From: Agrobacterium sp. RAC06
GTDB lineage: Bacteria > Pseudomonadota > Alphaproteobacteria > Rhizobiales > Rhizobiaceae
Reading direction: 5' to 3'
Assembly (NCBI RefSeq): GCF_001713475.1
Contig: NZ_CP016499.1
Location: 1,922,001 to 1,986,000, forward strand
Length of the DNA stretch: 64,000 bases
Positions 34,691-44,076 of this stretch are shown here, piece after piece (positions within the stretch are counted from its first letter, which is position 1; each line of letters begins with the position of its first letter). The position numbers were made by a program, and so were the translations under genes. The notes under the pieces are model-generated. The model did not search any database, was not told the DNA's origin, and saw only the letters and a program-made list of their open reading frames with translations.

Positions 34691-36837
34691 TCAACCGCGC
34701 CTTCCTCTCGTCCATCGCCTTTCGATTGCCCTTCGCAATCGCCTTCATCTGCGTCTCGGTTCTCCTCCTCTCGACCGTCGCCATCTATGGTCTGCAGAGG
34801 GCGCGCAGCGAAATGTCGGCTTACAGCGTGCAGGCCTTCTCAAGTCTCGCTAAGGCCTCGCTCGTCTCAAGGCAGGTTTCCGACCTCGTTTCGAGCGCGC
34901 CTTTCCTGATGAATGCAACGTCCCCTTACCGTGTCTCGAGTGAAAGCCGCGCCGTGGTTGCCCAGGTAGGCACACTTCTTCAGACCATGGCACCGGATAG
35001 GCCGGGCGCTGGCATGCCAGGCACCGGCGCGCACCGGATCATCGAACTGCTTGAGAGCATCGAGGCCAAGACACTGGCGCTTGCGGCAAATGCAGATGCC
35101 GCACAGTTACACAAGGCCGAAGCGGCCGTCGCACTCGGAGAGATCGCGACCGCTCGCGCCATTCAGGATCAGGAGCTACGGCAACGTCTGAACGACATCG
35201 CACAATCAGCCTCCACGTCGGACAGTCTCTTCCAGCTTGGCGAACTTCAACGACGCTTCGTGGCCGAGACAACTGTCCGAATGGTGGTGCCAGGCCCTAA
35301 TCTAAGGGTCTCGCCTGAGCAACTGGAACCCTATCGACGGATTTTTGAGGCACAGACCCGTTACCTCCTCGAGATGTTCACCATCCGCGCATCGGTCTCA
35401 CGCCTGCACACCGTCTCGCGCGACCTCTCGCATGCGACCGAAACCCAGAGTGCGTTCGTCGCCAGCGCGCTGAACCAGAATCTCGAAGCCACATCAAGCG
35501 CATTGCGCCAACTGCTTGTCATGATCGTGCTTGCATCCTTCGCGGTCGTCATCCTTGCCATTCTGTCCATCCGCTCGGTAATGCGCGTTTCACACGGAAT
35601 AGGTGACCTCTCGCGCGGCATGAACGCGCTGGCTCGCGGAGAGGAAAATGTCGGGCCGCCCGTTTATTCCGGGACTGAGACGGAACTGATCCGCTTGCTT
35701 GACGCCTTTCGCGCTTTCAAGGAGAGCGTCGATCGCGTGTCCCGTCTGAGACGCACGGCAGAAGCGGCTGCTCGGACTATCCGATCCACTTTCCGGACGA
35801 TGAATGAAGGCATAGCCCTCTTCGATCCGACGGGACGACCGATCACCATGAACCGTCGCATCATCGAACTGATGCGACAGACGGGATCATCGCGAAAAAT
35901 GTCGCTGCGCCGGTTCGTTGGAACGGTCCCGGAGATCGACCCCCTTCTCATGCCCACCGAAAACGAGAGCGGCTCGCTCGTTGAGCGTCAGATGCTGCGG
36001 CACCGGTTCATCGACGACCAGGTGGTGGAGATTTCTGCATCAAGGCAACCTGACGGCGGCGTGGTCCTGCTCGCCCGCGACGTGACGGCCATGGATCGCC
36101 AGGAGATCGAGGCGGCCCGCGCACAGCGCCTGGATGTGGTCATGCGCATGACGCATCAGGTAAGCCACGAGGTTGGCAACATGATCGGCATCATCACCGG
36201 AAGCCTTGGCCTACTGGAGCGCGAACCGGGCTTCACCGAACGGCAGAAGCGCCACCTCGGGCGCATACGAAAGGCCGCTGAACGAGGACGCGCACTCGCC
36301 TCCAGCATGTTATCCGTCGGCAGCCAGCAGCAGATACGTCCAGCCTCGATAGACATCGCCACGATCCTTCAAGGGATGGCTGATGTTCTGGAAATGGCAA
36401 TTGGCGCCCGCAATCGTCTGGAGCTGGAGCTCGCAGCCAATCTGCCAACCGTTAGCCTTGATCCTGCGCTGCTCGAGCAATCCATTCTGAATCTTTGCCT
36501 CAACGCGTCGGCCGCCATGCCGGATGGCGGAACAGTCCGTATTGAAGCGCGGGGCGAGGTAAACACGGTCACCATCGCAGTCATCGACGAAGGTGTCGGT
36601 ATGTCGCCCGAAGTCCTCGACCAAGCGTTGGAACCCTACTTCACCACGAGGTCGAAAACCGGAGGGTCCGGCCTCGGGCTCGCCATGGTCTACGGGTTCG
36701 TCCGCCAGTCTGGTGGTGAAGTCAGAATCACCTCTCGTTTGGGGGAAGGCACACGCGTCGAGCTTTGTTTCCTTCCGTCGAAGTCCGATGCAACGCCGTG
36801 GCAGGCTGAACACGAGCGGGTCCAAGCTACCCAATGA
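34687..36837 (+). CDS. Membrane sensor histidine kinase of the importer module
   Basis: About 716 residues if translation starts at TTG 34687, which overlaps the regulator stop (TTGA). An ATG at 34621 inside the regulator is the other option, but it would put 22 polar residues before the first membrane helix. Layout: helix (about 10-30), a ~270-residue periplasmic helical sensor, a second helix (LLVMIVLASFAVVILAIL), HAMP, a PAS-like domain (MNEGIALFDPTGRPITMNRR), H-box QVSHEVGNMIGIITG and an ATPase domain (NLCLNASAAM, IDEGVGM, GGSGLGLAMV). The large helical periplasmic domain fits sensors that read a ligand-loaded binding protein. Confidence 0.8.
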   Translation: MINRAFLSSIAFRLPFAIAFICVSVLLLSTVAIYGLQRARSEMSAYSVQAFSSLAKASLVSRQVSDLVSSAPFLMNATSPYRVSSESRAVVAQVGTLLQTMAPDRPGAGMPGTGAHRIIELLESIEAKTLALAANADAAQLHKAEAAVALGEIATARAIQDQELRQRLNDIAQSASTSDSLFQLGELQRRFVAETTVRMVVPGPNLRVSPEQLEPYRRIFEAQTRYLLEMFTIRASVSRLHTVSRDLSHATETQSAFVASALNQNLEATSSALRQLLVMIVLASFAVVILAILSIRSVMRVSHGIGDLSRGMNALARGEENVGPPVYSGTETELIRLLDAFRAFKESVDRVSRLRRTAEAAARTIRSTFRTMNEGIALFDPTGRPITMNRRIIELMRQTGSSRKMSLRRFVGTVPEIDPLLMPTENESGSLVERQMLRHRFIDDQVVEISASRQPDGGVVLLARDVTAMDRQEIEAARAQRLDVVMRMTHQVSHEVGNMIGIITGSLGLLEREPGFTERQKRHLGRIRKAAERGRALASSMLSVGSQQQIRPASIDIATILQGMADVLEMAIGARNRLELELAANLPTVSLDPALLEQSILNLCLNASAAMPDGGTVRIEARGEVNTVTIAVIDEGVGMSPEVLDQALEPYFTTRSKTGGSGLGLAMVYGFVRQSGGEVRITSRLGEGTRVELCFLPSKSDATPWQAEHERVQATQ

Positions 36838-36890
36838 GGGCCCTTGGCCCTGACCATTCAACCGAGCATCACAGAAACCTGGATAACCAA

Positions 36891-37073
36891 AAGCGGAAAT
36901 AATTGCCGCTCTTCCGGCATGTTGGCATCGGCCCAAGCCACAGCACAAAGATGGCTTCCACGGTCGCTCTTGGCGAAAAAGGCGACGCCTTCTCAACTTG
37001 CGCAATCCTGGCTACTGTTCTTCAGGCCACTCCTCGTGCTTAAAACGGGTCTCGCAAAATCGGCTGGAGACCC
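36891..37073 (+). repeat. Dispersed repeat copy 4 with internal deletion
   Basis: AAGCGGAAATAATTGCCGCT opens and CGGCTGGAGACCC closes the copy, but the middle ~120 bp are missing. GTCGCTCTTGGCG is joined straight to AAAAAGGCGACGCCTTCTCA. In full copies the two break points lie in A-tracts (GGGAAAACA and CAGAAAAAAGCG). It occupies the 311-bp gap between the kinase gene and cysG, at the border to the nitrate module. Confidence 0.85.
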
Positions 37074-37148
37074 TCTAGAACGCTAGCTCTGGCGCGCCCA
37101 AAACGGCAACAGCGCTAGTACTTCAAAAAGGGCGTTCGCTCACGTTGG

Positions 37149-38624
37149 TCAAATGGGCCCGAACCTCTGTTCCTGAGAAAGGGATTCGTGGTTGAGAACC
37201 GTAGCTTCGGCTCGCCGGCTGAACACTGCGCCTACACCGATCAGAACAGGTTCGTCGACGCCGATTGTCCGCATGGCATCTGCTAGGCGTCCAAGAGAGC
37301 CCGCCCAGCGACGTTCTTGCGGGCGGCTGACTGAGGAGACAATGACGACAGGCGTTTCAGACGTCATGCCGTTGTCCCTCAGGCGCTGTTCGATCTGTCC
37401 AGCCCTGCGTCCCCCCATATAGAAGATCGAAGTCTGGTTCGGCCTGGCGAGTGAGCCCCAGTCGATGGTTCCAGGCAGTTCGTTGTGCCGGGAATGGCCG
37501 GTGACGAAACGGACCTGCTGGGCGTAATCACGGTGGGTGAGCGACGTCTTGAGCGACGCTGCCATGGCCGAGGCTGCGGTGATGCCCGGCACAACATCCA
37601 CGGCAATTCCCTCGCTCTCCAGCCGTGCGATCTCTTCTCCTGCGCGACCGAAGATCATCGGATCACCCGATTTCAGCCGAACCACCCGTTTGCCTGATTT
37701 CGCGAAGCGCACCATCATGTCGTTGATGTCATCCTGACGGCAGCTCTCTCGACCGCCCCTCTTGCCGACGAGGAAACGTTTCGCCTCGCGTCTGGCCAGT
37801 TCCAGAACCTCCGGCGAGACGAGATCGTCGAACAGGATGACATCGGCTGCCTGCAGCGCCCGCATGGCTTTCAGCGTCAGAAGCTCAGGATCTCCTGGAC
37901 CAGCGCCGACCAAGGTCACAAAACCGGCGCGCGGCTCAGTTGCGATCTGCTCCGCCGTGGCGAGCAGATCGTCGGCGATCCCTTCCCTGGGCGGTTCGTT
38001 GGTCGAAAGGCTCCGGGCAACGAAGCGTTCCCAGAAAAGACGCCTTGGCCCGCCCGGTGCCAGACGGCGATTGATTGCTTCTCTCAACGACTGAGCAAGG
38101 CTTGCCCATTGCTTCAAAGATGGAGGGAGCAGTGTCTCGATCCGCTGGCGGATGGCCTGGGCGAGGATGGGGGCAGCGCCATCGGTGGAGATCGAGACGA
38201 TCACCGGCGAGCGATTTACGATCGAGCCGAACTGGAACTGGCAGAAGGCTGGCTTGTCTATCACGTTGACGGGCACGCCCGCCGCACGCGCCGCACAGAA
38301 GAAGGCACGCGCCTCGTCCTCGGTTTCGCAGTCGGCGAGCGCCAGCGAGGCCCCGGTGAAGATGCCGCAATGCCAGGGATGGGCATGGTGGATCAGGGAT
38401 GTCCGCTCGATCAGCGCTGTCATCGTCTCGCCGAGATAATCGGTTTCGCAGTAGAGCTCGACGGCAGCGCCGCAGGCCTGCAATAGCTCTGCCTTCCAGG
38501 CAGCGCCATCCGATCCTCCCGCAATGACCGCCCGTTTGCCGGCAAGGTTCCAGAACACCGGAAGCTTGGCGAGCGCCGAAATGCGCTCCTGTCCGTCACT
38601 CGGCGGCAATGGGTTGCGTCGCAT
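37149..38624 (-). CDS. cysG: Siroheme synthase CysG
   Basis: Trifunctional enzyme of 491 residues that turns uroporphyrinogen III into siroheme, the cofactor of NirB. N-terminal dehydrogenase/ferrochelatase domain: LPVFWNLAGKRAVIAGGSDGAAWK and NVIDKPAFCQFQFGSIVNRSP. C-terminal methyltransferase domain: LVGAGPGDPELLTLKAMRAL, RLKSGDPMIFGRAGEE and VVPGITAASA. The start at 38624 has AGGAGG 9 nt upstream and overlaps the nasA end by 29 nt, so it is coupled as the last gene of the nitrate operon. The first domain's nucleotide motif GGSDGAAWK is looser than the usual GGGxVAxRK, so the dehydrogenase part may be weak. Confidence 0.88.
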   Translation of the reverse strand: MRRNPLPPSDGQERISALAKLPVFWNLAGKRAVIAGGSDGAAWKAELLQACGAAVELYCETDYLGETMTALIERTSLIHHAHPWHCGIFTGASLALADCETEDEARAFFCAARAAGVPVNVIDKPAFCQFQFGSIVNRSPVIVSISTDGAAPILAQAIRQRIETLLPPSLKQWASLAQSLREAINRRLAPGGPRRLFWERFVARSLSTNEPPREGIADDLLATAEQIATEPRAGFVTLVGAGPGDPELLTLKAMRALQAADVILFDDLVSPEVLELARREAKRFLVGKRGGRESCRQDDINDMMVRFAKSGKRVVRLKSGDPMIFGRAGEEIARLESEGIAVDVVPGITAASAMAASLKTSLTHRDYAQQVRFVTGHSRHNELPGTIDWGSLARPNQTSIFYMGGRRAGQIEQRLRDNGMTSETPVVIVSSVSRPQERRWAGSLGRLADAMRTIGVDEPVLIGVGAVFSRRAEATVLNHESLSQEQRFGPI

Positions 38625-41253
38625 CGAGGATCCTCCTGATTTCGGGGCGGCACGAGCCGCAATTCGTTCCGGCATTCAAGGCAACGCCGATGGCTTCGAC
38701 CGACCGGCAGCCGCTTCGTGCGGCCGCGTTGATCTGGTTGATGCCGACCGAAAAGCAGGAGCATACGATCGCCCCCTTATCGTGTCGGCCGGCAGCCGGT
38801 CGACCGGCAATCAGCATGGAGCGCGCACTGCGATCCGGATGGCTTTCCGTGAGTTGATCGACCGCCCATTGCCGCGACACCGAAACAGGGTCCGAAGAGA
38901 CGAACAGGCCAGCCACAAGCCTCTCTCCCTCGAAGGCGAGCAGGCGGTGGTCACCGGCTCGCTGGTCTATGTAACCGGAGAACTCATGATCATCTTCAAG
39001 CTGCAGGCTGCGCCGCAGCCAGGTCTCCCAGCCCTCGGCGGGCGGGTCTCCGGCAAATTCCACGCGGTAGCCGCCTTCGGCTCTCGCGATCGCCCAGTAG
39101 GTGAATGGAAAGTCGAGTGGACGGCTCGCCGATACCAGGAAGCCATGGGCCTTCGCCGCGTGGCGGGTGACGGACGCGCGGGACATCTTCAACGCCGGTT
39201 GGCCGGAGGTCGGATCGACGCGGGAGGAGACCAGGGTGTCGACACGGGCGCTGGGTGCTGTCTCGCCCGTCCAATGCATGGGCACGAAGATCGCGCCGCG
39301 CATCTGCCGTTCGGTCAGCAGGGCTCGCAAGATGATCGATCTGCCGTTTGCGCCTTCGACACAGACGAGATCGGCATCACTGATGCCGGCGCTCGCGGCG
39401 TCCCCCGGATGGATCTCGCAGAAGGGTTCAGCAATATGCGCTGACAGCCGGGCGCTTTTCCCCGTCCGTGTCATCGTATGCCAGTGATCGCGGATCCGGC
39501 CCGTGTTGAGGGTGAAGGGATAGCGCTCATCCGCCTCTTCAAGCTCAGGCGTCGCAACAGGCACGAGGCGCGCCTTTCGGTCCGCAGTGAAGAAGCCACC
39601 ATCCGCGAAAAAACGGGCAGCCTTCGATCCGTCTTGACGCATAGGCCATTGGAACGGTGTGAGGTCATCGTAGTCGAGGTCGACAATTCCGGCATGCGCA
39701 CCGATGTCGAAATCCCGTTCGCCGTCGTTCTCGAAGGCGGAGAGCGCCGCATGCTCGGCATAGATATCGGCAGGACCGCGATAGGCGAAATCAGCACCGA
39801 AGCCCAAGCGTTTGCCGACCTCAGCCAACTGCCACCAGTCGGCGCGGGCCTCGCATGGAACGGACAGGAATGGCCTCTGCCGAGAGATCCGCCGTTCGGA
39901 ATTCGTCACCGTACCGGATTTTTCGCCCCAGCCGCTGGCCGGCAGCAGGACATGGGCGAGACGGACCGTGTCGGTATCTTTCTGGATGTCCGAGACGACC
40001 ACGAAGGGACAGGCCTCAAGGGCTGCCTTCACCGCATCGGCATCAGGCATTGAGACAACCGGATTGGTCGACATGATCCAGATCGCCTTGATCCGCCCAT
40101 CGGCCGCCGCCTCGAACATGTCGACAGCCTTGAGGCCGGGTCTCTGCGCGATTGCAGGCGATTTCCAGAAGCGTTGCACGCGCTCGCGGTGCTCTGGGTT
40201 CTCGATCGCCATATGGGCCGCGAGCATATTGGCGAGCCCGCCGACCTCGCGCCCGCCCATGGCATTGGGTTGGCCGGTCAGTGACAGCGGCCCCATTCCG
40301 GGTCGACCGATCCGGCCTGTCGCCAAGTGACAGTTGAGGATGGCGTTGACCTTATCGGTGCCGACGGAGGACTGGTTGACCCCCTGGCTGTAGCAGGTGA
40401 CGACCTTCTCAGTCTGGGCGAAAAGGCGGAAGAATTGGCGCAGCAGCATACCGGAGACGCCGGTGGCATCGGAGAGATCCGCCATGCTTCCGCGCGAGGC
40501 GGCGAGCAGCGTTTCGCCAAACCCGGAGGTGTGCTTTCCGACATAGTTTTCGTCGATCGCGCCTGTTTCCGCCAGATAGGCGAGCAGACCGTTGAAAAGG
40601 GCGATGTCACCGTCCGCCCGGACCGCGAGATGCAGGTCGGCAATGTCGCTGGTCGCGGTTCGGCGGGGGTCGATCACGACCACCTTCATGGCAGGACGGG
40701 CAGCCTTGGCCGCAGCCAGGCGCTGGTAAAGGACCGGATGGCACCAGGCCATGTTGGAGCCGACCAGGACGACGAGGTCGGAGAGCTCCAGGTCCTCGTA
40801 ACAGGCGGGCACGGTATCGGCGCCGAAGGCACGGCGATGGCCGGCAACCGAGGAGGCCATGCACAGGCGGGAATTGGTGTCGATATTGGCGGAGCCGATG
40901 AAGCCTTTCATCAGCTTGTTGGCGACGTAATAGTCTTCGGTCAGCAACTGCCCGGAGAGGTAGAAGGCTACGGAATCGGGGCCATGATCGGCAATCGTCC
41001 GCTGGAAGGTCGAGGCAACAAGATCGAGCGCTTCGTCCCAGCCGGCGGTTTGGCCATGGATTTCCGGATGAAGCGCGCGACCTTCGAGGTCGAGCGTTTC
41101 GGCGAGCGCCGACCCCTTGGAGCAAAGACGACCGTAATTGGCCGGATGGTCTGGATCTCCCCGCACGCTGACCTTCCCCTCGTCGTCAACTGCGGCGATC
41201 ACGCCGCAGCCGACACCGCAATAGGGGCAGGTCGTCTTGGTTTCACAGGACAT
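38596..41253 (-). CDS. nasA: Assimilatory nitrate reductase, catalytic subunit
   Basis: Molybdopterin oxidoreductase of 885 residues that reduces nitrate to nitrite in the cytoplasm. The N-terminal TTCPYCGVGCGV and later GRLCSKGSAL carry the [4Fe-4S] cluster. Central molybdopterin-binding regions include LVGSNMAWCHPVLYQR and GQPNAMGGREVGGLANM. A C-terminal BFD-type [2Fe-2S] domain (IVCSCFSVGINQINAA and GTNCGSCRPEIRRIL) marks the NasA class that takes electrons from a partner flavoprotein or ferredoxin. There is no Tat signal. The ATG at 41253 has GGAG upstream; the longer frame to 41283 overlaps nirD. Confidence 0.9.
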   Translation of the reverse strand: MSCETKTTCPYCGVGCGVIAAVDDEGKVSVRGDPDHPANYGRLCSKGSALAETLDLEGRALHPEIHGQTAGWDEALDLVASTFQRTIADHGPDSVAFYLSGQLLTEDYYVANKLMKGFIGSANIDTNSRLCMASSVAGHRRAFGADTVPACYEDLELSDLVVLVGSNMAWCHPVLYQRLAAAKAARPAMKVVVIDPRRTATSDIADLHLAVRADGDIALFNGLLAYLAETGAIDENYVGKHTSGFGETLLAASRGSMADLSDATGVSGMLLRQFFRLFAQTEKVVTCYSQGVNQSSVGTDKVNAILNCHLATGRIGRPGMGPLSLTGQPNAMGGREVGGLANMLAAHMAIENPEHRERVQRFWKSPAIAQRPGLKAVDMFEAAADGRIKAIWIMSTNPVVSMPDADAVKAALEACPFVVVSDIQKDTDTVRLAHVLLPASGWGEKSGTVTNSERRISRQRPFLSVPCEARADWWQLAEVGKRLGFGADFAYRGPADIYAEHAALSAFENDGERDFDIGAHAGIVDLDYDDLTPFQWPMRQDGSKAARFFADGGFFTADRKARLVPVATPELEEADERYPFTLNTGRIRDHWHTMTRTGKSARLSAHIAEPFCEIHPGDAASAGISDADLVCVEGANGRSIILRALLTERQMRGAIFVPMHWTGETAPSARVDTLVSSRVDPTSGQPALKMSRASVTRHAAKAHGFLVSASRPLDFPFTYWAIARAEGGYRVEFAGDPPAEGWETWLRRSLQLEDDHEFSGYIDQRAGDHRLLAFEGERLVAGLFVSSDPVSVSRQWAVDQLTESHPDRSARSMLIAGRPAAGRHDKGAIVCSCFSVGINQINAAARSGCRSVEAIGVALNAGTNCGSCRPEIRRILDATQPIAAE

Positions 41254-41283
41254 GTCTGCGGCTCCGCGCGTTGATGTTCCCAC

Positions 41284-41619
41284 TTACTCGGCTGCGACCA
41301 TCATGCTTTCGAGCATGATGGAGAGATGACCGTCGATATTGCGGACCGGAATGGTCTTGACCTCGCCTTCGTCGGCCCCAAGCGCCCGGCCGGTTTCGAG
41401 CGAGATGACCCAGTTGTGCAGTGGGCAGGTCACTGCCTTGCCGTGGACAATGCCCTGCGTGAGCGGGCCGCCCCTGTGGGGGCAGTGATCCTCGATGGCG
41501 AAGACCTCGTTTTCGGCGGTGCGAAACACCCCGATCTTGCCTTGGGGGGTCTTAACGCAGCGTGCGCCACGCAGCGGGATGTCGTCGATCGTCCCGATTG
41601 CGATCCAGTTTCCGTTCAT
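41284..41619 (-). CDS. nirD: Nitrite reductase small subunit NirD
   Basis: Rieske-type protein of 111 residues: CPHRGGPLTQG and CPLHNWVISLETG give the Cys-His/Cys-His [2Fe-2S] ligands. It pairs with NirB to reduce nitrite to ammonium with NADH. The start at 41619 follows the nirB stop by 4 nt; the open frame further upstream to 41802 is a shadow of nirB. Confidence 0.92.
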   Translation of the reverse strand: MNGNWIAIGTIDDIPLRGARCVKTPQGKIGVFRTAENEVFAIEDHCPHRGGPLTQGIVHGKAVTCPLHNWVISLETGRALGADEGEVKTIPVRNIDGHLSIMLESMMVAAE

Positions 41620-41623
41620 CGCC

Positions 41624-44071
41624 TCACTCCGCAGCCTGATTGTAGTTGATGGTCGCCATCGGCTTGAACTCATGCTTGTCCTTGCCGGAGACGCGCTCCG
41701 ACCACGGATCGACCTGGGCGAATTTCTGGCTGAAGACGAAGCGGTCGTAGTAGGCACGGCGCTTGTCGGCATCCTCCATGATCTGGCGGCGGATTTCGTC
41801 ATGGCCGATGCGTTTTGCCCATTTGTAGATGCGCTCGAGATAGCGCCCCTGCTCGCGATACATCTGGGTCAGCGCCACGATATGCTGAAGCGCCTCGTCT
41901 TCCGTCTTCACCAGACCTAGAACATCGGTGCCCTTGATATCGAGGCCGGCGGCACCGGCGAAATGGATCTCGAAACCACTGTCCACGCAAATGACGCCGA
42001 TATCCTTGCAAGTCGCCTCGGCGCAGTTGCGCGGACACCCCGAAACCGCGAGCTTCAGCTTGGCCGGCGTCCAGGAACCCCACATGAATTTCTCGATGCG
42101 GATCCCGAGACCGGTCGAATCCTGTGTGCCGAACCGGCACCAGTCGGAGCCCACACAGGTCTTCACCGTTCTCAGACCTTTTGCGTAAGCCTGGCCTGAC
42201 ACAAAGCCGGCTTTGCCGAGATCGGCCCAGACAGCGGGCAGGTCTTCCTTTTCGATCCCGAGCAGGTCGATACGCTGGCCGCCAGTCACCTTGACCATGG
42301 GGATTTCGAACTTGTCGACGACATCGGCGATGGCACGAAGCTCGGCGGCATTGGTCACGCCACCCCACATGCGCGGCACGACGGAATAGGTGCCGTCTTT
42401 CTGGATGTTGGCATGCACACGTTCGTTGATGTAGCGCGACTGGTAGTCGTCGGCATATTCGTCCGGCCAATCCGAGACGAGGTAGTAATTGAGCGCCGGG
42501 CGGCACTTGGCGCAGCCGCAGGAGGTCTTCCATTCCAGTTCCTGCATGACGGCCGGAATGGTCTTCAGGCCCTTGGCCTTGATCAGACGGCGGACATCGT
42601 CATGGCCGAGTTCGGTGCAGGTGCACATCGGCGTGACGGCAGCCGGATTGTAAGCGTCGCCCAAAGTCAGGGCCATCAGTTGTTCGACGAGGCCGGTGCA
42701 GGAGCCGCAGGAGGCGGACGCCTTGGTGTGGGCGCGCACGTCATCAAGCGAGGTGAGGCCTTTGGACGAGATCGTGGTGGTGATCCGGCCCTTGCAGACG
42801 CCGTTGCAGCCGCAGATTTCTGCATCATCCGGCAAGGCTGCAACGGCCGCCATAGGGTCCAGCGGGGTACTCCCCTGGTAGGACTGGCCGAAGATCAGGG
42901 TGTCGCGCATCTGCGAGATATCGGTTCCACGCTTCATCAGGTCGAAGAACCAGGAACCATCCCCCGTCTCGCCGTAGAGGACAGTGCCGAGGATCTTGTT
43001 GTCCTTCAGCACGAGGCGCTTGTAGATGCCGGCGGAGGCATCGCGCAACACGATTTCCTCTCGGTCTGGGGCTTCGGCGAAGTCACCGGCGGAAAACAGG
43101 TTGATGCCGGTGACCTTGAGCTTCGTGTTGACGACGGAGCCGTGATATTCGCTGGTCCCGTCGGTCAGGCGATCGGCGAGAACGCGGGCGGCCTCATAGA
43201 GCGGCGCAACGAGGCCGTAACAGGTGCCGCGATGTTCGGCGCATTCGCCGAGTGCAAAGATATCCGGGTCGGAGGTCATCATGCCATCGTCGACGACGAT
43301 GCCGCGGTTGACAGCGATGCCGGCGTCCTTGGCAAGGCTCGAGGCCGGGCGAATGCCGACGGCCATGATCACCATGTCGCCGGTGATGATGCGACCGTCT
43401 TCGAGCTCGATGCCCTCCACCTTGTTGGTGCCGAGGATCTGCTTGGTGTTGGCCTTGGTGATGATGTCGATGCCGCGTTCGGTGAGCGCCTTTTCGAGCA
43501 GATAGGCAGCGGCCGGGTCGAGCTGGCGCTCCATGATGGTCGGCATCAGGTGGATGACCGTGACATCCATGCCCTGCCGCTTCAGGCCATAGGCTGCCTC
43601 AAGGCCGAGCAGGCCGGCGCCAATGACGATCGCCCTACCCTTGCCTTCAGCGATCCTCAGCATGGCGTCGACGTCGTCGAGATCACGATAGGGCAAAACG
43701 CCGGGCAATTGATGACCAGGCACCGGGATGATGAAAGGCAGCGAGCCTGTCGCGATGACCAGCTTGTCGTAGGCGACGGTGATGCCGTTCGCCGAGGTGA
43801 CCGTCTTCGCATGCCGGTCGATCTCTGTGACCCTGGCGCCTTTGTGCAGCGTCACGCGATGGCCGGCGTACCAGTCGTCATTATGGATGACGATGTCTTC
43901 ATAGGCCTTCTCGCCTGACAGTACCGGCGAGAGCATGATGCGGTCGTAGTTGACGCGCGGCTCAGCGTTGAAGATCGTGACGTCGAAATGGCCGGGTGCC
44001 CTCTCGAACAGTTCTTCCAGCATGCGGCCGGGGGCCATGCCATTGCCGATGATGACGAGTTTTTCAGCCAT
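41624..44071 (-). CDS. nirB: NADH-dependent nitrite reductase large subunit NirB
   Basis: Protein of 815 residues. FAD/NAD-binding N-terminal half (LVIIGNGMAPGRMLEEL, AIVIGAGLLGLEAAYGL). Two BFD-type [2Fe-2S] regions follow (ICGCNGVCKGRI...SCGSCTGLV, and MCTCTELGHDDVR...CGCAKCRPALNYYL). The sulfite/nitrite reductase domain binds siroheme and [4Fe-4S] through TCVGSDWCRFGTQDS and VSGCPRNCAEATCKD. It reduces nitrite to ammonium in the cytoplasm; siroheme comes from cysG in the same operon. It starts 5 nt after the nrtD stop. Confidence 0.93.
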   Translation of the reverse strand: MAEKLVIIGNGMAPGRMLEELFERAPGHFDVTIFNAEPRVNYDRIMLSPVLSGEKAYEDIVIHNDDWYAGHRVTLHKGARVTEIDRHAKTVTSANGITVAYDKLVIATGSLPFIIPVPGHQLPGVLPYRDLDDVDAMLRIAEGKGRAIVIGAGLLGLEAAYGLKRQGMDVTVIHLMPTIMERQLDPAAAYLLEKALTERGIDIITKANTKQILGTNKVEGIELEDGRIITGDMVIMAVGIRPASSLAKDAGIAVNRGIVVDDGMMTSDPDIFALGECAEHRGTCYGLVAPLYEAARVLADRLTDGTSEYHGSVVNTKLKVTGINLFSAGDFAEAPDREEIVLRDASAGIYKRLVLKDNKILGTVLYGETGDGSWFFDLMKRGTDISQMRDTLIFGQSYQGSTPLDPMAAVAALPDDAEICGCNGVCKGRITTTISSKGLTSLDDVRAHTKASASCGSCTGLVEQLMALTLGDAYNPAAVTPMCTCTELGHDDVRRLIKAKGLKTIPAVMQELEWKTSCGCAKCRPALNYYLVSDWPDEYADDYQSRYINERVHANIQKDGTYSVVPRMWGGVTNAAELRAIADVVDKFEIPMVKVTGGQRIDLLGIEKEDLPAVWADLGKAGFVSGQAYAKGLRTVKTCVGSDWCRFGTQDSTGLGIRIEKFMWGSWTPAKLKLAVSGCPRNCAEATCKDIGVICVDSGFEIHFAGAAGLDIKGTDVLGLVKTEDEALQHIVALTQMYREQGRYLERIYKWAKRIGHDEIRRQIMEDADKRRAYYDRFVFSQKFAQVDPWSERVSGKDKHEFKPMATINYNQAAE

Positions 44072-44076
44072 TGATT

